From Hemerocallis citrina (lineage: Eukaryota > Streptophyta > Magnoliopsida > Asparagales > Asphodelaceae), in contig CM030363.1 in assembly GCA_017893485.1 (NCBI GenBank), positions 179,254,935-179,318,934 of the forward strand: 64,000 nucleotides of DNA, read 5' to 3'. The stretch's first letter is position 1, and every line of letters begins with the position of its first letter. The notes beneath the pieces are model-generated. The model ran no database searches, was not told where the DNA came from, and saw only the letters and a program-made list of their open reading frames with translations. This document shows positions 22,301-34,471 of the stretch, piece after piece. The translations under genes were made by a program, and so were the position numbers.

Positions 22301-24190
22301 TTCGGTGCTCAACTCTTCCCTAGAGTAGCTCCTCAAACTTGTCTCCTAAATGGCTCTTTCCTAGAGCCAAGCCCTTCATCCCACTCGCCTCCCGAGTGGG
22401 CCTCTTCTAAGTGAGTTTGGAGCTCAAAACTCTTTCCTAGAGTTGCTCCTCAAACTCGTCTCCCAAATTGCTCTTTCCTAGAGCCAAGCTCTTCGCTCCG
22501 CTCACCTCCCAAGCGGACCTCTTCTCAACTAGTTCGGAGCACAACTCTCTCCTAGAGTTGCTCCTCAAACTTGTCTCCCAAATGGCTCTCTCCTAGAGCC
22601 AAGCTCTTCTCTCCGCTTGCCTCCAAAGCGGACCTCTTCTCGACGAGTTTGGAGCACAACTCTCTCCTAGAGTTGCTCCTCAAGCCTGTCTCCCAAATGG
22701 CTCTTTCCTAAAGCCAATCTCTTCGCTCCGCTCGCCTCCAAAGCGGACCTCTTCTCGACGAGTTCGGATTATAACTCTCTCCTAGAGTTGCACCTTAAAC
22801 TTGTCTCCCAAATGGCTTTTTCCTAGATCCAAGCTCTTCGCTCCGCTCGCCTCCAAAGCGGACCTCTTCTCAACGAGTTTGGAGCACAACTCTCTCCCAG
22901 AGTTGCTCCTCAAATTCGTCTTCCAAATGGCTCTCTCCTAGAGCCAAGCTCTTCGCTCCGCTCGCACTAAAGCGGACATCTTTTCAACGAGTTCGAAGTG
23001 CAACTCTCTCCTAGAGTTGCTCCTCAAACTCGTCCCCCGAATGGCTCTCTCCTAGAGCCTTGTGATGTTCTTCACCCCACTCTCCTCCCGAGTGGGCCTC
23101 TCCTAAGCGAGTCGGAGCTCACAACTCTCTTCTAGAGTTGCTCCCCAAACTCGTCTTCCAAATGGCTCTCTCCTACAGCGAAGACCTTCGTCCCACTCGT
23201 CTCTCGAGCGAGCCTCTTCTAAGCGAGTTCGGAGCTCAAAACTCTCCCCTAGAGTTTCTTCTCAAACTCGTCTCCCAACGGCTCTTTCTTAGAGCCAAGC
23301 TCTTCGCTCCTCTCGCCTCCCAAGCTGACCTCTTCTCAACTAGTTCGGAGCATAACTCTCTCCTAGAGTTGCTCCTCAAACTTGTCTCCCAAATGGCTCT
23401 CTCCTAGAGCCAAGCTCTTCGCTCCGCTCGCCTCCAAAGCGGACCTCTTCTCAACGAGTTCGGAGCACAACTCTCTCCTAGAGTTGCTCCTCAAGCCTGT
23501 CTCCCAAATGGCTCTTTCCTAGAGCCAAGCTCTTCACTCCGCTTGCCTTCAAAGTGGACCTCTTCTCGACCAGTTTGGAGCATAACTCTCTCCTAGAGTT
23601 GCTCCTCAAACTTGTCTCCTAAATCGCTCTCTCCTAGAGCCAAGACCTTCGTCCCACTCGTCTCCCGAGCGGGCCTCTTCTAAGCAAGTTCGGAGCTCAA
23701 AACTCTTCCCTAGAGTTGCTCCTCAAACTCGTCTCCCAAATGGCTCTCTCCTAGAGCCAAGATCTTCGCTCCGCTCGCCTCCCAAGCGGACCTCTTCTCA
23801 ATTAGTTCGGAGCACAACTCTCTCCTAGGGTTGCTCCTCAGACTTGTCTCCCAAACGGCTCTCTCCTAGTGCCAAGCTCATCGCTCGGCTCGCCTCCTGA
23901 GTGGGCCTCTTCTAAGCGAGTTCGGAGCTCAAAACTCTTCCCTAGAGTTGCTCCTCAAACCCGTCTCCCAAATGGCTCTCTTAGAGCCAAGCTCTTCGCT
24001 TCGCTCGCCTCCAAAGCAGACATCTTCTCAACAAGTTCGAAGCACAACTCTCTCCTAGAGTTTCTCCTCAAACTCGTCTCCCAAATGGCTCTCTCTTAGA
24101 GCCGAGCTCTTCACTCCGCTCGCCTCCAAAGCGGGCCTCTTCTAAGCAAGTTCGGAGCTCAAAACTCTCCCCTAGAGTTGCTCCTTGCAC
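22300..24190 (+). repeat. Second tandem array of element C (about 116-bp units, about 16 copies)
   Basis: Each unit carries GTTCGGAGCACAACTCTC, CTAGAGTTGCTCCTCAAAC, CCAAATGGCTCTCTCC and CTCTTCGCTCCGCTCGCC. Copies vary by point changes, no spacer is unique and frames are interrupted. It is a satellite-like expansion inside the element and not a CRISPR array or a repeat protein gene. Confidence 0.92.
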
Positions 24191-26715
24191 TCTCCTCCAA
24201 GAATGGATCTTCCCATGGCTCTTACGAGGATCTTCCTAGCCCATTTTCTTTGCCCTTAGGAGTCGAGCTCCTCTTCGAAGATTCTGAAGACCAAAACACT
24301 CCTCAAGACAAGGATGTTGCAAGGCTATTTTGACCATGAAGAATGGTGATTCTTCAACCCACTCCTAAAGAGAAGTTGTAGATCTTCAAGTTAGCTTCGA
24401 AACGAGGGGTCGCAAGCCCCGATCCGACCTCCGTAGCACCGGAAAAGTGGATTGCAACACAGCTGTGCCGAGCGAGAAAATGGCAAAAACTATCGTCTCG
24501 TGATTCGCGCCATGATCGTGATCAACCGTCCAGATCTCACCACGTACTTCGGATCTGCAACCCGAGAAACTTGCATTTCGAGCTGCGTATTGGAGAAAAA
24601 CAACTTCATCATTGTGATTCGTGCCTGATCACAATCAAACGGCTCAGATTTCGCGAAGACCACAAAACGACAAGATCATGTTTTTTCGTGATCTGAGCCT
24701 CTTGCCTCGTGATTCGCGCCATGATCATGATCAACCATCCAGATGGAGCCACATAGCTCGGATCTGAAATCTGAGCTACTGAGCTACTGAACGGCAAAAT
24801 GGCAAAAAGTGTACCTCAAAATCCGTGCTCGGATTCGCCGAACAAACAAGCCAATAAAGAGAAAATGAGATAAAGGGTTAACGGGTCGGATCCAAACCCA
24901 TTTGGACCCAAAACCCGAACCTCCTCTCTCCGTTCTCTTCTTCTTCTCCGAGTTCCCGCCAAAAACAAGGAGAACAAATTTTTATTTTTATTTTTATTTT
25001 TTTCTGAAACGGTGAAAACCCACTGTCGAGTTCATCACCTTCACGAGCTCACCATCACCGACACCAAGCTTCGAGCTCCCCTCCATCGCCGTTTCTCAAG
25101 TTCTTCTCCTTGCCGACCCCTCTCGACAGCGGAGCTCGAGCTCCAACATCTCTTTCGTCGAGCTCCAGAGCTCCACCTCCACAACACACCGACGCTTGAA
25201 GCTTCGTCGAGACACTGACCAAGTCCCACTCAAGCTCGCCGTCGAGCGCAAACTCGACACCACCGCTTCTGAGCTCCTTTGTCGAATTCCGCTGAGCTCT
25301 AACCTCTCCTCGCCAACCAACCACCTCCTTGCCGATGCCGAGCTCGAGCTCACTCTTCGCTGAGCTCCCCACCATCTTCGAGCTTAGCCTCATCGAACTC
25401 TCCTCCTCGACTGAGCTCCGAACCCACTCCCGAGCTCACACATCCCCATCGTCGAAGCTCGAGCCTCCTCGTTGAAGCTTCGCCGAAGCTCCGAGCTCCC
25501 CTCGCCACCTCAATGAGCTCAAGTGATAGAGTTCCGAACCCACTTTAGGGCTCACGAAGTCGCCGAGCTTGGTCCAACCTCCTCTCCATGGTCGAGCTCC
25601 ACCCTCGCCGACGCCGAGCTTGAGCTAGCTCCCCGCCATCTCCTTTCACCCACGCTGAGCTCCTCTCTGCATACATTCCTCATCGGGCTCCTCTTTCGAT
25701 GAGCCAACCGAAGAGCCCATGCCGAGGCCGAACCCAGTGACATGGCTCCGACGAGCTCCCACGAGCATCGAGATCGTCTTCCACCGAGCTCCAGTGATGC
25801 CCTCGGAGACGGAGTGGGAGTCGGAGTCGGAGACGTGTCTTAGTCGAAGGCGTTAACGAAGACGAGGTCGATGGAGACGAATGCGGCGTGAGAAGAAGTC
25901 GAGAAGAAGGAAAGATAAAGGGAGAAGAGACAGAGTGGGAGGGAAAGAAAGAAAGGAAAAAAAAAGAAAAAAAAAGTGCCATGTGGCGGTAAACATAGCG
26001 TTGACCGCGCCACGTGGCGTCATCTGGTGGGTCGGCACTGGATTCCGAGCAAAATGTGTTCCGAGCTGCACATGTGGAGGAAAATGCTGCCGAGCCACAC
26101 GAGCCGTCCGATCATCTCAAAATTCGTGACATGACATGATCGACGCCCAGAAATGCACCACGTGTCCAAAAAATGATCCGCTTTGTGATACGCGCCATCT
26201 GATCATGATCGACGTCCAGAAACGCGCCACGTGGCTCCGCTTTGTAATGTGCACCATCTGATCATGATCGACGTCCAGAAATGCGCCACGTGTCCAGGTA
26301 ATATTTAATTAATTAATTAATTAATTAATTTGAATTAATTATTTAAAAAATCAAATTAATTCAAAATCAAAAAAATTAATTAAAAAATTCTAAAAATAAT
26401 CATTAATTCGGAAAATTATTTTAAAATTCTAAAAATAATAATTATTAAATTAGAATTATTAATTAGAATTTTTGATAATTAATTATTTAATTCGGAAAAC
26501 GAATAAAAATTCAAAAATGAGGAAAAATTCAGAAAAATCTAGAAAAATCACAAAAAATCTAGAAAATTCTGAGGATATTTTTGGGCATTTTACAAGCTCA
26601 AAATAACACTGTTACACCTCGAGCAAGATCCGAACTTCCTTAAGAACTCCGATAAAATCCCGCATGCCATTAGACCAACAAAAATACTCCTTAAAGACTG
26701 TAGAACTCAGTCTCC
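24191..26715 (+). other. 3' internal region of element C, no coding domain
   Basis: Holds repeated GTGATTCGCGCCATGATC...ATCAACC(G/A)TCCAGAT phrases (24490-24770), a GAGCTC-rich low-complexity part (25010-25870) that opens short frames on both strands, a purine-rich stretch (25880-25980), a TAAT microsatellite (26309-26340) and AT-rich sequence. None of the short frames has a recognisable domain. Confidence 0.7.
26119..26297 (+). repeat. Short tandem repeat with G-box motifs
   Basis: Three copies of a roughly 65-75-bp unit containing GATCATGATCGACGTCCAGAA and GCCACGTG. CACGTG is the plant G-box core recognised by bZIP and bHLH factors. Confidence 0.7.
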
Positions 26716-26731
26716 AGGAGTGGGGGGCTCG
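26716..26731 (+). other. Polypurine tract of element C
   Basis: AGGAGTGGGGGGCTCG directly before TGATAT of the 3' LTR, the usual form in Tat-like elements. Confidence 0.85.
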
Positions 26732-27062
26732 TGATATGGCTAAAAATGGGAATATTCGAATCGGGCACGAATCTTAAAGCTCAGGGGTAAAACGGTAATT
26801 TCACCTACAAACGGGTCTGAAATGGGGACTGAGTCTTTCTTCAAAGCCCAATAACCCATAAATGGATCTGTCTTACTGGGTACGGGTTCCAACCCGTTAT
26901 AAACCAGTTCAGAAGGATAAAGAAGAATTCAGATTTATAATTATCCCTAAGAGGTGGTCTTAACCGCTTCTATCCATTCACACCGGGAAGTAGAGATATG
27001 TTCTTATCTCGAAACGGATCCCTAAGGTGACTATGAAAACCTCTCTTCCCCCACCATAAGAA
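26732..27062 (+). repeat. 3' LTR of element C, first part
   Basis: Matches 15648-15978 of the 5' LTR with scattered substitutions, then is cut by element B after the AAGAA target site. Confidence 0.9.
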
Positions 27063-27703
27063 TGTAACACCCCGAATCCCAAATCACTGAATTCGAGATG
27101 TTCTACAGGATCTATTCGCTTTCTTTGAGTACAATTTCACAAGGAAATTCAAACTTTTCTTTTTTACATCAGAGTTTACATCATATTACATTTACATTTG
27201 CACAGCGGAAGTAAAAATATACAACATTTACATGAATGTACAACAACATGATAAAATCTTTATGCATCCATTCTTCTTTACATGTAATTTATCCTGCATA
27301 CAAAACTGTGGGTACGTCAGTTTATTTAACCAACGATAATTATACATGGCCATCCTCTCTATGCCAGGAACAGTATAACGAATCTCATTTCTTAACAAAT
27401 CACAAACTTGTTCATAATAAGAATATAAATCAAAAGGGAACTCTTAATGATGTCGTGTCGTGATTGTGCACTTAATCCTTAATGCAATTATTTAATTTAC
27501 ATGACACTAATGCGCACTTGTTCGGATTCTATGCATCCCATACTACATAGGTCCAAGGACAAGCCTCTTAATCGTTCTTCATTTTTGTAGGGTTCAATCC
27601 CTCGCCATGATTTACTCTACTTCTGTAATTACGGTGAGTATCTTAAATGGTCTATGAGTACAAGCTCGTGCACTGGACCCTGGAGGGGAACCCCACGCCA
27701 TGT

Positions 27704-27844
27704 CTTGACTCATCAAGTATGCATTCTGTGGCAATTCAAGCCTCCTCCCTGAACACGATCTCTTGCAGTCACCGAACATCCCACAAGCGTGACTAGAGTC
27801 CGATCATTCTGAGTTGCGCCCGCGCCATGTCTTGACTCATCAAG
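27704..27844 (-). other. Duplicated leader hairpins of LTR B (3' copy)
   Basis: CTTGA/TCAAG stems with loop TGAG in sense at 27704-27717 and 27831-27844, 127 bp apart, inside a direct repeat GCCATGTCTTGACTCATCAAG. They occupy the same LTR position as the hairpins of A and E. Confidence 0.7.
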
Positions 27845-28325
27845 CATGCATTCTGCGGCTCACACACCCGCACCGTAAACTCTAGTTCTCATATTCATGT
27901 TTTTCTCTCACTTTCATCACCTCCTCACTATGTACTAAAATTATTAGAATCATGAATCAAAATCAAAGCTCTAGAGTTAGCCTCTCCACCAAACCAGACT
28001 TATCATTTCATTTACACACGACCAACCTTGGTCTTCTTTTCAATATCATTTCATTTCACTGCCGGGGGAGACTTAGCTACTCTTTCGTTCAATTTCCCAT
28101 TCACAATTTCCAATTGAGCATTCTCAGCCCATAATTCATTTTAGAGTCTCACAGACTTTCTTATCATGATCTTAGCCTTTCATGTTCATTTAATTCTCAA
28201 TTCACATCTATGATTCTTTTTACATAAATCCATACAGTCATAAGAGTTCATTGACTTCAATTATAAAGTTCACAACTTCCAACAACAATAAATAAAATGA
28301 AATCTCACACATATCAAAGTCCACT

Positions 28326-29032
28326 CTGTACAGTCGACTTGGAAGAACATCAGTCGACTCATACAGTCAAATACAGGTTCATCATAAATACTCGGGAGAG
28401 TCGACTGCTGTACACGACCAGTCGGCTGTCCTGGGATTTTCAATAGCACAATTCTAAGTTCAGCTCAGTCGACTGGCTACACGCACTAAGTCGACTGATC
28501 AGTTTCATAATTCAAAAACAGGAATTATCTTTCTAACCGTTCTCACATGCACTTTCATCACAACATACATACATTCATATCTTATAAACACCACACTTCT
28601 TACTTGTTCAGTAACATCGTAGCATGGAATTTCAAGTTACTAATATGTTCTTTTCTTCAAGGAAAAATACTTTAAACATGCATTCACATTATTCATAACC
28701 TTCTTACGAAAATGAAGATATAAATCTCAAGTCATTATACTAGGTCAACATAATGGAATATCTCATTTCATGGAATTACCAAGATAATCATACTTAAATT
28801 GATGCACCAGTCGGCTGAACACCTTGTCAGTCGACTGCTTCGACAATTCTTAACTTTGTTAATCATCGCTAGTTCTTTTCATTCTTTTACCTTCCCTCCA
28901 TCATATGTGTCATAGGGAAAATACAAACTTAGTAATCACACCATTATGTCTATTTGCATACATGTTTATCACCACATCATAAAAATAATTGTCTCGTACC
29001 AGTCGACTGGTTCATGCAACAGTCGACTGTAC
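28326..29032. repeat. Paired CAGTCGACTG palindromes in LTR B (3' copy)
   Basis: Five pairs with start-to-start distances of 20, 21, 22, 20 and 20 bp. Variants with CAGTCGGCTG keep a G-U pair in the possible RNA stem. The array lies about 0.3-1.0 kb downstream of the TATA box, so it is transcribed. Confidence 0.75.
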
Positions 29033-29352
29033 CGACTCAGTCGTTCTTGTTATCAACAGCAAGCTCAGGCATTTCTAATACATTCAATTTACTTTTCATA
29101 ACATGGTAGCAATCATAATAATTATAGCATAACTCCTACATTAGAAGTCCTGAGAAACACCCGCCTTATTTGACGAAGTAATCGAATCCAGCAAAGTTCC
29201 TCAATGCAGTGCCGCACTCCTTGCTCCTTGTTCCACACCGAATCCTTCAGAGAACTACTCGGCCTCCACAGCAAAGCTCCCACACACAACTCACAGAATG
29301 CCTCTCTTACAATAATAATTTTAGTGCAAAAGAGATAGGGAATGAGAGGGGG

Positions 29353-29360
29353 TATTTATA
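29353..29360 (-). promoter_or_regulatory. TATA box of LTR B (3' copy)
   Basis: The minus strand reads TATAAATACC. The 5' LTR, which drives the element, has the same box at 37423-37430. Confidence 0.7.
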
Positions 29361-29848
29361 CACAAATTAGAGTGAGATGGAGGGCTAGGATGCACTAGGG
29401 AGTTGGAAAATCAAGGGCTAGGATTCACTAGGAAGTTGTGAAAACTACCCACACTTCAAGAGTAACCGCCCATGACTCTATCCCATTACTTACTCCAACC
29501 GGCCAAGCTTTGTGCCTTGTGCACGTGCAAAGTGCACGTGCACACACAAACCGCACTACAAAAATTTGTACATTAAATACCCGGAAATAAAAGGAAGGAT
29601 GCTACACATTACAAGTTGTAGAAAATACTAAAAGGGTTTAAATCCATGGGCTTAAATTAGTTGGGCCAAAAATAAATATTTTTAAAAGAAAGATAAGTAA
29701 ATTAACATTTGGGCTTTAGGGGAAATCCTTATAGAAAACAATATGCTTATTCATCATGTTGGAAATAATAGGAAAAAATATTACACGTGCATACCACGTG
29801 CAACAAAATAAATAATCTTCATATATTAGGAAAATTTGGGGTATTACA

Positions 29849-29863
29849 TCACTCCCTCCTTAG
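29849..29863 (-). other. Polypurine tract of element B
   Basis: CTAAGGAGGGAGTGA on the minus strand, immediately before the 3' LTR, after the conserved GTTCCGGGGACGGAAC block. Confidence 0.88.
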
Positions 29864-29954
29864 AATGGTTCCGTCCCCGGAACTACAGCCAAGAGCGAGA
29901 AAAATACAACACAACAACAACACAGACAAAAGATACACAGATACAAAGATACAA

Positions 29955-32900
29955 TCAAGCAAAAAGCTCAGGATAGTCCTTCAACATTCTCTCCTCAGAT
30001 TCCCAAGTAGCCTCTTCAACCAAGTGGTTTCTCCAGACTACTTTGACCATTGGTATCGTCTTATTCCTCAAGACTTTCTCCCTACGATCAACAATCTCGA
30101 CAGGAGTCTCGATGTAATTTAGGTCTAACTGCAAACCTTCCGGCACTTCAGGCAAATGATGACTCGGATCTGGAATATAACCTCTCAGCATAGACAAATG
30201 GAAGATACTGTGCACCTGAGACAACTCTCCCGGTAATTCAAGCCGGTAAGTAGTTTTCCCGATCCTTTTCAATATCTTATATGGGCCTATAAACCTTGGG
30301 GCTAACTTCCCGCCTTTGCCAAATCGAACCACACCTTTGCTGGGCGATACCTTCAGAAAGACGAAGTCACCAACCTCAAACTCAAGGTCCCTTATCTGGT
30401 TGTCTGCATAGCTTTTCTGCCTGCTCTGAGCTTCTACCAACCTTTTCCTGATCAGATCAATCTTCTCAAAAGTCAGCTGTACAAGCTCAGGACTAAACAA
30501 CTGACGCTCCCCAACTTCATACCAACAAACAGGAGTCCTGCACTTCCTGCCATACAAAGCTTCATACGGCGCCATCCCAATGCTAGCTTGAAAACTGTTG
30601 TTGTAGGCAAACTCTACCAAAGGTAAATGCCTTTCCCAACTACCTCTGAAGTCTAGTATACAACACCGAAGCATATCCTCAAGAATACGATTGACTCTCT
30701 CGGTCTGCCCATCGGTCTGTGGATGAAAAGCAGTGCTGAAATCTGTCTTGGTACCCAAAGCTGCCTGAAGACTCCTCCAAAAATGCGAAGTAAACCGCAC
30801 ATCTCGATCAGACACAATCGTTGAGGGAACACCATGAAGTCTGACAATCTCACCAACATACATCTCAGCCAACTTGTCCATCGAAGCGGTGAGTTTCATC
30901 GCCAAAAAGTGAGCGGACTTGGTCAGTCGATCGACTATAACCCAAATCGCATCATTGCCTTTAGGACTCTTAGGCAATCCCGTAATGAAATCCATACTGA
31001 TGTTATCCCACTTCCATTCCGGAATAGGTAACGGCTGTAATAGACCTTCGGGTCTCTGATTTTCAGCTTTGACTTGCTGACAAACCTCACACTTCGCGAC
31101 AAAATCAACCACATCCCGCTTCAAACCTGACCACCAGAAATGCTGTTTGATGTCCTTGTACATCTTAGTACTCCCAGGATGTACCGACAAAAGAGTAGCA
31201 TGTGCCTCCTGAAGAATACTCTCTTTCAGGTTCGCCTGATTTGGAACACATAGCCTATCTCAGAAACACAGCACTCCCTCCCTGATTTGAAATCCGGGCA
31301 ACCTGCCAGCACCAACCTGCTCCTTCATCTCCAAGATATCAGCATCAACTTTCTGACTTGCAATGATCTTTGCATTCAAAGTAGGCTGAAGCCTCAGCTG
31401 AGCCAAAGATGCTCCCAATCCTTGCAAGACAAACTCAATACCCGCTCGATCCAACTCCTCAATCAAATGCTTCTGAGTTGTAATCAAACTGGCCAAACTG
31501 CTCTTGCGACTAAGTGCATCAGCAACAACATTAGCCTTTCCAGGATGATACTTGATCTCAGGTCGCATATCCTCGAGCACTTCCAACCATCTCCGCAGCC
31601 TCAGATTGAGATCCCTCTGCTGATATATATACTTCAAGCACTTGTGATCCGTGTACATGTTCAACTTCTCACCGTACACATAGTGCCTCCATTGCTTCAA
31701 AGCAAAGATAATCGCCGCCAACTCCAGATCATGAGTCGGGTAATTCTTCTCATGCGGTCGTAGTTGTCTAGACCCATAAGCGATTACTCTTCCTTCTTGC
31801 ATTAAGACACAACCAAGCCCACGATGTGAAGCATCGCTATAGACATCATACTCAACACCTGCTCTAGGCAAAGCCAAAATAGGTGCAGTAGTCAACCTAT
31901 CTTTCAACTCCTGAAAGCTCGCCTCACATTGCTCAGTCCACTTGAAGTTCACATTCTTCTTGGTCAGTCCAGTAAGCGGTACAGCTATCTGAGCATAACC
32001 TTGAATGAATCTCCTGTAGTATCCAGTCATCCTAAGAAAACTTCTGACTTCCTTCACTGTAGTAGGCCTAGCCCAATCTCTCACTGCCACTATCTTCTGA
32101 GGATCAGTTGCCACTCCCTCCTTAGAAAGGATGTGACCTAGGAATGCCACTTCAGATTTCCAGAAATCACACTTGGATAACTTGGCATACAACCTCTGCT
32201 CTTCCAGCTTCTGCAAAACTGCTGCCAGATGCTCGGTGTGCTCCTCCTCTGACTTGGAGTACACTAGGATATCGTCGATAAACACCACGACGAAAGAATC
32301 AATAAACGGCCTCAGAACTCTGTTCATCAGATCCATGAAGATTGCGGGTGCATTTGTCAGTCCGAATGGCATAACTAAGAATTCGTAATGCCCATGCCGA
32401 GTTCTAAATGCAGTTTTGTGCACATCTTCAGCTTTCACTCGCACTTGGTGATATCCTGATCGAAGATCTATTTTGGAGAATACAGCTGCTCCTTGTAGAC
32501 GATCGAACAAGTCATCAATTCGAGGAATCGGATACTTATTCTGAACAGTGACCTTATTCAGCTCCCGGTAATCGATACACATTCTCATCGATCCATCCTT
32601 CTTCTTTACCAAAAGCACTGGTGCTCCCCAAGGTGACGCACTAGGTTGAATAAAGCCTTTCCCCAATAGTTCCTCAATCTGCCGTTTCACCTCATCCTGT
32701 TCCACTGGAGCCATCCTATACGGTGCCTTAGAAATGGGTGCACTTCCTGGTTGAACAGTGATGTTGAACTCTACATCACGATGCGGGGGTAACCCAGGAA
32801 AATCTTCCAAGAACACGGTCGGATAGTCCCGAACCACAGGAATCCCTTGCAATTCCACAGGAGTCTCTTCCTTGCGGATAGTTGCCACCAGCTTAGAACA

Positions 32901-33338
32901 TTTCTGCTTCCCTTGGAAAGTGACTTCAGGTCCACCTGGAGCCTTCACTGTTACCGTCTTGGTCTTACACTCGATGCTTGCACTGTACACCGACATCTAA
33001 TCAATGCCAATGATAACATCGACTCCCAAGATAGTCAGCTCGATCAGATCAATGCCAATGATTCTATCCCTAATCACAATCTCGCAATCAGCATAATACC
33101 GATCAGTGGTCAAAGTTTCCCCTGATGGAGTAGCTACTGCTAAGATCTTGCCTGGAAAAATCTTCGGTTCCACTCCCAACACTTTAGCAAATCTAGGAGA
33201 CACAAAAGTATGAGAGGATCCAGTATCGAATAACACAACAGCTTTCTTTCCATTAAGATAGAGTTCGCCTGTTACATAATACACACCATTACATAACAGT
33301 TTCACAATATAATCGGGAAGAAGAAATGACAAAACCAC
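29955..33338 (-). pseudogene. pol of element B: protease, RT, RNase H, integrase, chromodomain (two nonsense codons)
   Basis: One frame from about 33338 to 29955, interrupted only by TAG at 32997-32999 (tryptophan in A) and TGA at 31260-31262. Protease DTGSS is near 33227. RT spans about 32670-32130 with FIDD near 32280. RNase H starts at YSDAS near 31835. Integrase has an HHCC zinc-binding region (CEVC near 31090) and catalytic D near 30992, D near 30809 and E near 30701, spaced D-X35-E. The C-terminal 53 residues are a chromodomain ([15 protein letters not shown]), which in chromoviruses directs insertion toward heterochromatin. Both stops fit C-to-T decay at methylated sites. Confidence 0.93.
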
Positions 33339-34342
33339 TAAACATCAGCCCTCGTACCAGAGATGACCTGATCTGCCTCATCAGCATCAGCTTCCGTCAA
33401 AGCAAATACTCGCCCTGATTGGTACGACCTCTTCCCAGTCTGCTGCATTGGCACATTGTGATTGCCAGCCCGTGGTTTAAGGCATTGAGATTGGTAATGT
33501 CCCACTTCTCCACAGTTGTAACAGGTGACTGCAGAAGGTCTCCCTACATTGTTTCCAGGTCCTCCAGCTACACTGATAGCGTTCGCCTCTGTCGGTTTGA
33601 ACCTCTGTGCAGATGGTTGCCCCTTGAAACTCCCCGATTGTGCAGGCCTCTTCCCGGACTGCCAGTTGTTCCTCCGGTTCTGAACAACATGGAACTGCTC
33701 CATATCCGCCTCCGTCGCTGCCGCCCTCTTGACCAGTTTGTCAAATCGCCTGATACCAAGAGGTATCATCCGGGATCTCAAGCTTGGCCTCAACCCATGC
33801 TCGAATTTGCGAGCCTTCTTAGCTTCATCCATCACCAGTTCTGGAGCATACCTGGAGAGCTGAGTAAACTTAGTCTCATACTCCCTCACTGACATGCTGC
33901 CTTACTGAAGTGACAGAAACTCCATTGCCTTCTTCTCCTGGACGTCGGAGGGGAAATAGTGGCTGCGGAATTCTTCCAGAAATTCCTCCCAGCCAAGCAA
34001 CAAGCCTCCCATGGTCCTCTTCATCGACTGCCACCAAACAGCCGCATCCTTCTCCAACTGCAAAGTCGCCAACTTGACCTTGCTGCCCTTCGGTGTTTCC
34101 AACACCTCGAAGATCGTCTCCACTTGCCGAATCCAGTTGTCAGCCGCATCTGGGTCTGACTTTCCCTCGAACACTGGTGGTTTCATTCTCTTGAATGATT
34201 CCACTAGCTTAATTGCCTCAGGTACTGGATTCACCGGCCCCCTTTCTTGGTTCATAGCCACTGCATTCAGCGTCTGGTAAACCCTTGCAAGCTCGGTCTC
34301 CAGGTCCAAACCTTCACCATTCCTAGCCCCTCTTCTCGACAT
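33338..34342 (-). pseudogene. gag of element B (one nonsense codon)
   Basis: Starts at ATG 34342 (MSRRGARNGEG, matching A) and ends at TAG 33338-33340. A TAA around 33902 replaces the glutamine codon seen in A. The gag/capsid domain (WIRQVETIFEVLET, WWQSMKRTMGG, FRSHYFPSDVQEKKA) is followed by a basic linker and the CCHC knuckle CYNCGEVGHYQSQC near 33510. The gag stop overlaps the pol frame by a few bases in another phase, so pol would need frameshifting, or the junction is damaged. Confidence 0.92.
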
Positions 34343-34471
34343 ATTCTGATGCAAAAGATCCATTAAATTCGAAGTATAAACCAACTTGCATTTCATTGAA
34401 TTCCAAAGTTTATACATTCGAATTAAAACATTTTTGACATCAGAAATGAAGAAAATAGAAGCTACAACAAT

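Larger units (their letters stand above)
27063..29848 (-). repeat. 3' LTR of element B (2786 bp)
   Basis: TATA box at 29353-29360 (minus TATAAATA). Contains duplicated hairpins at 27704-27717 and 27831-27844 and the palindrome pairs at 28326-29032. It lacks 67 bp present in the 5' LTR, with the breakpoints in two near-identical palindrome copies. Confidence 0.95.

Noticed and set aside
22300..24190. CRISPR-like regular repeats
   Set aside because: Units are contiguous, about 116 bp, with no unique spacers, and the DNA is a plant retroelement.
25012..25393. Overlapping ORFs on both strands (68-112 aa)
   Set aside because: GAGCTC-rich low-complexity sequence opens frames by chance; no domain and no consistent frame.
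31287..31763. 158-aa plus-strand ORF
   Set aside because: Antisense shadow of the RNase H/integrase region of element B.
33419..33892. 157-aa plus-strand ORF
   Set aside because: Antisense shadow of the gag of element B.
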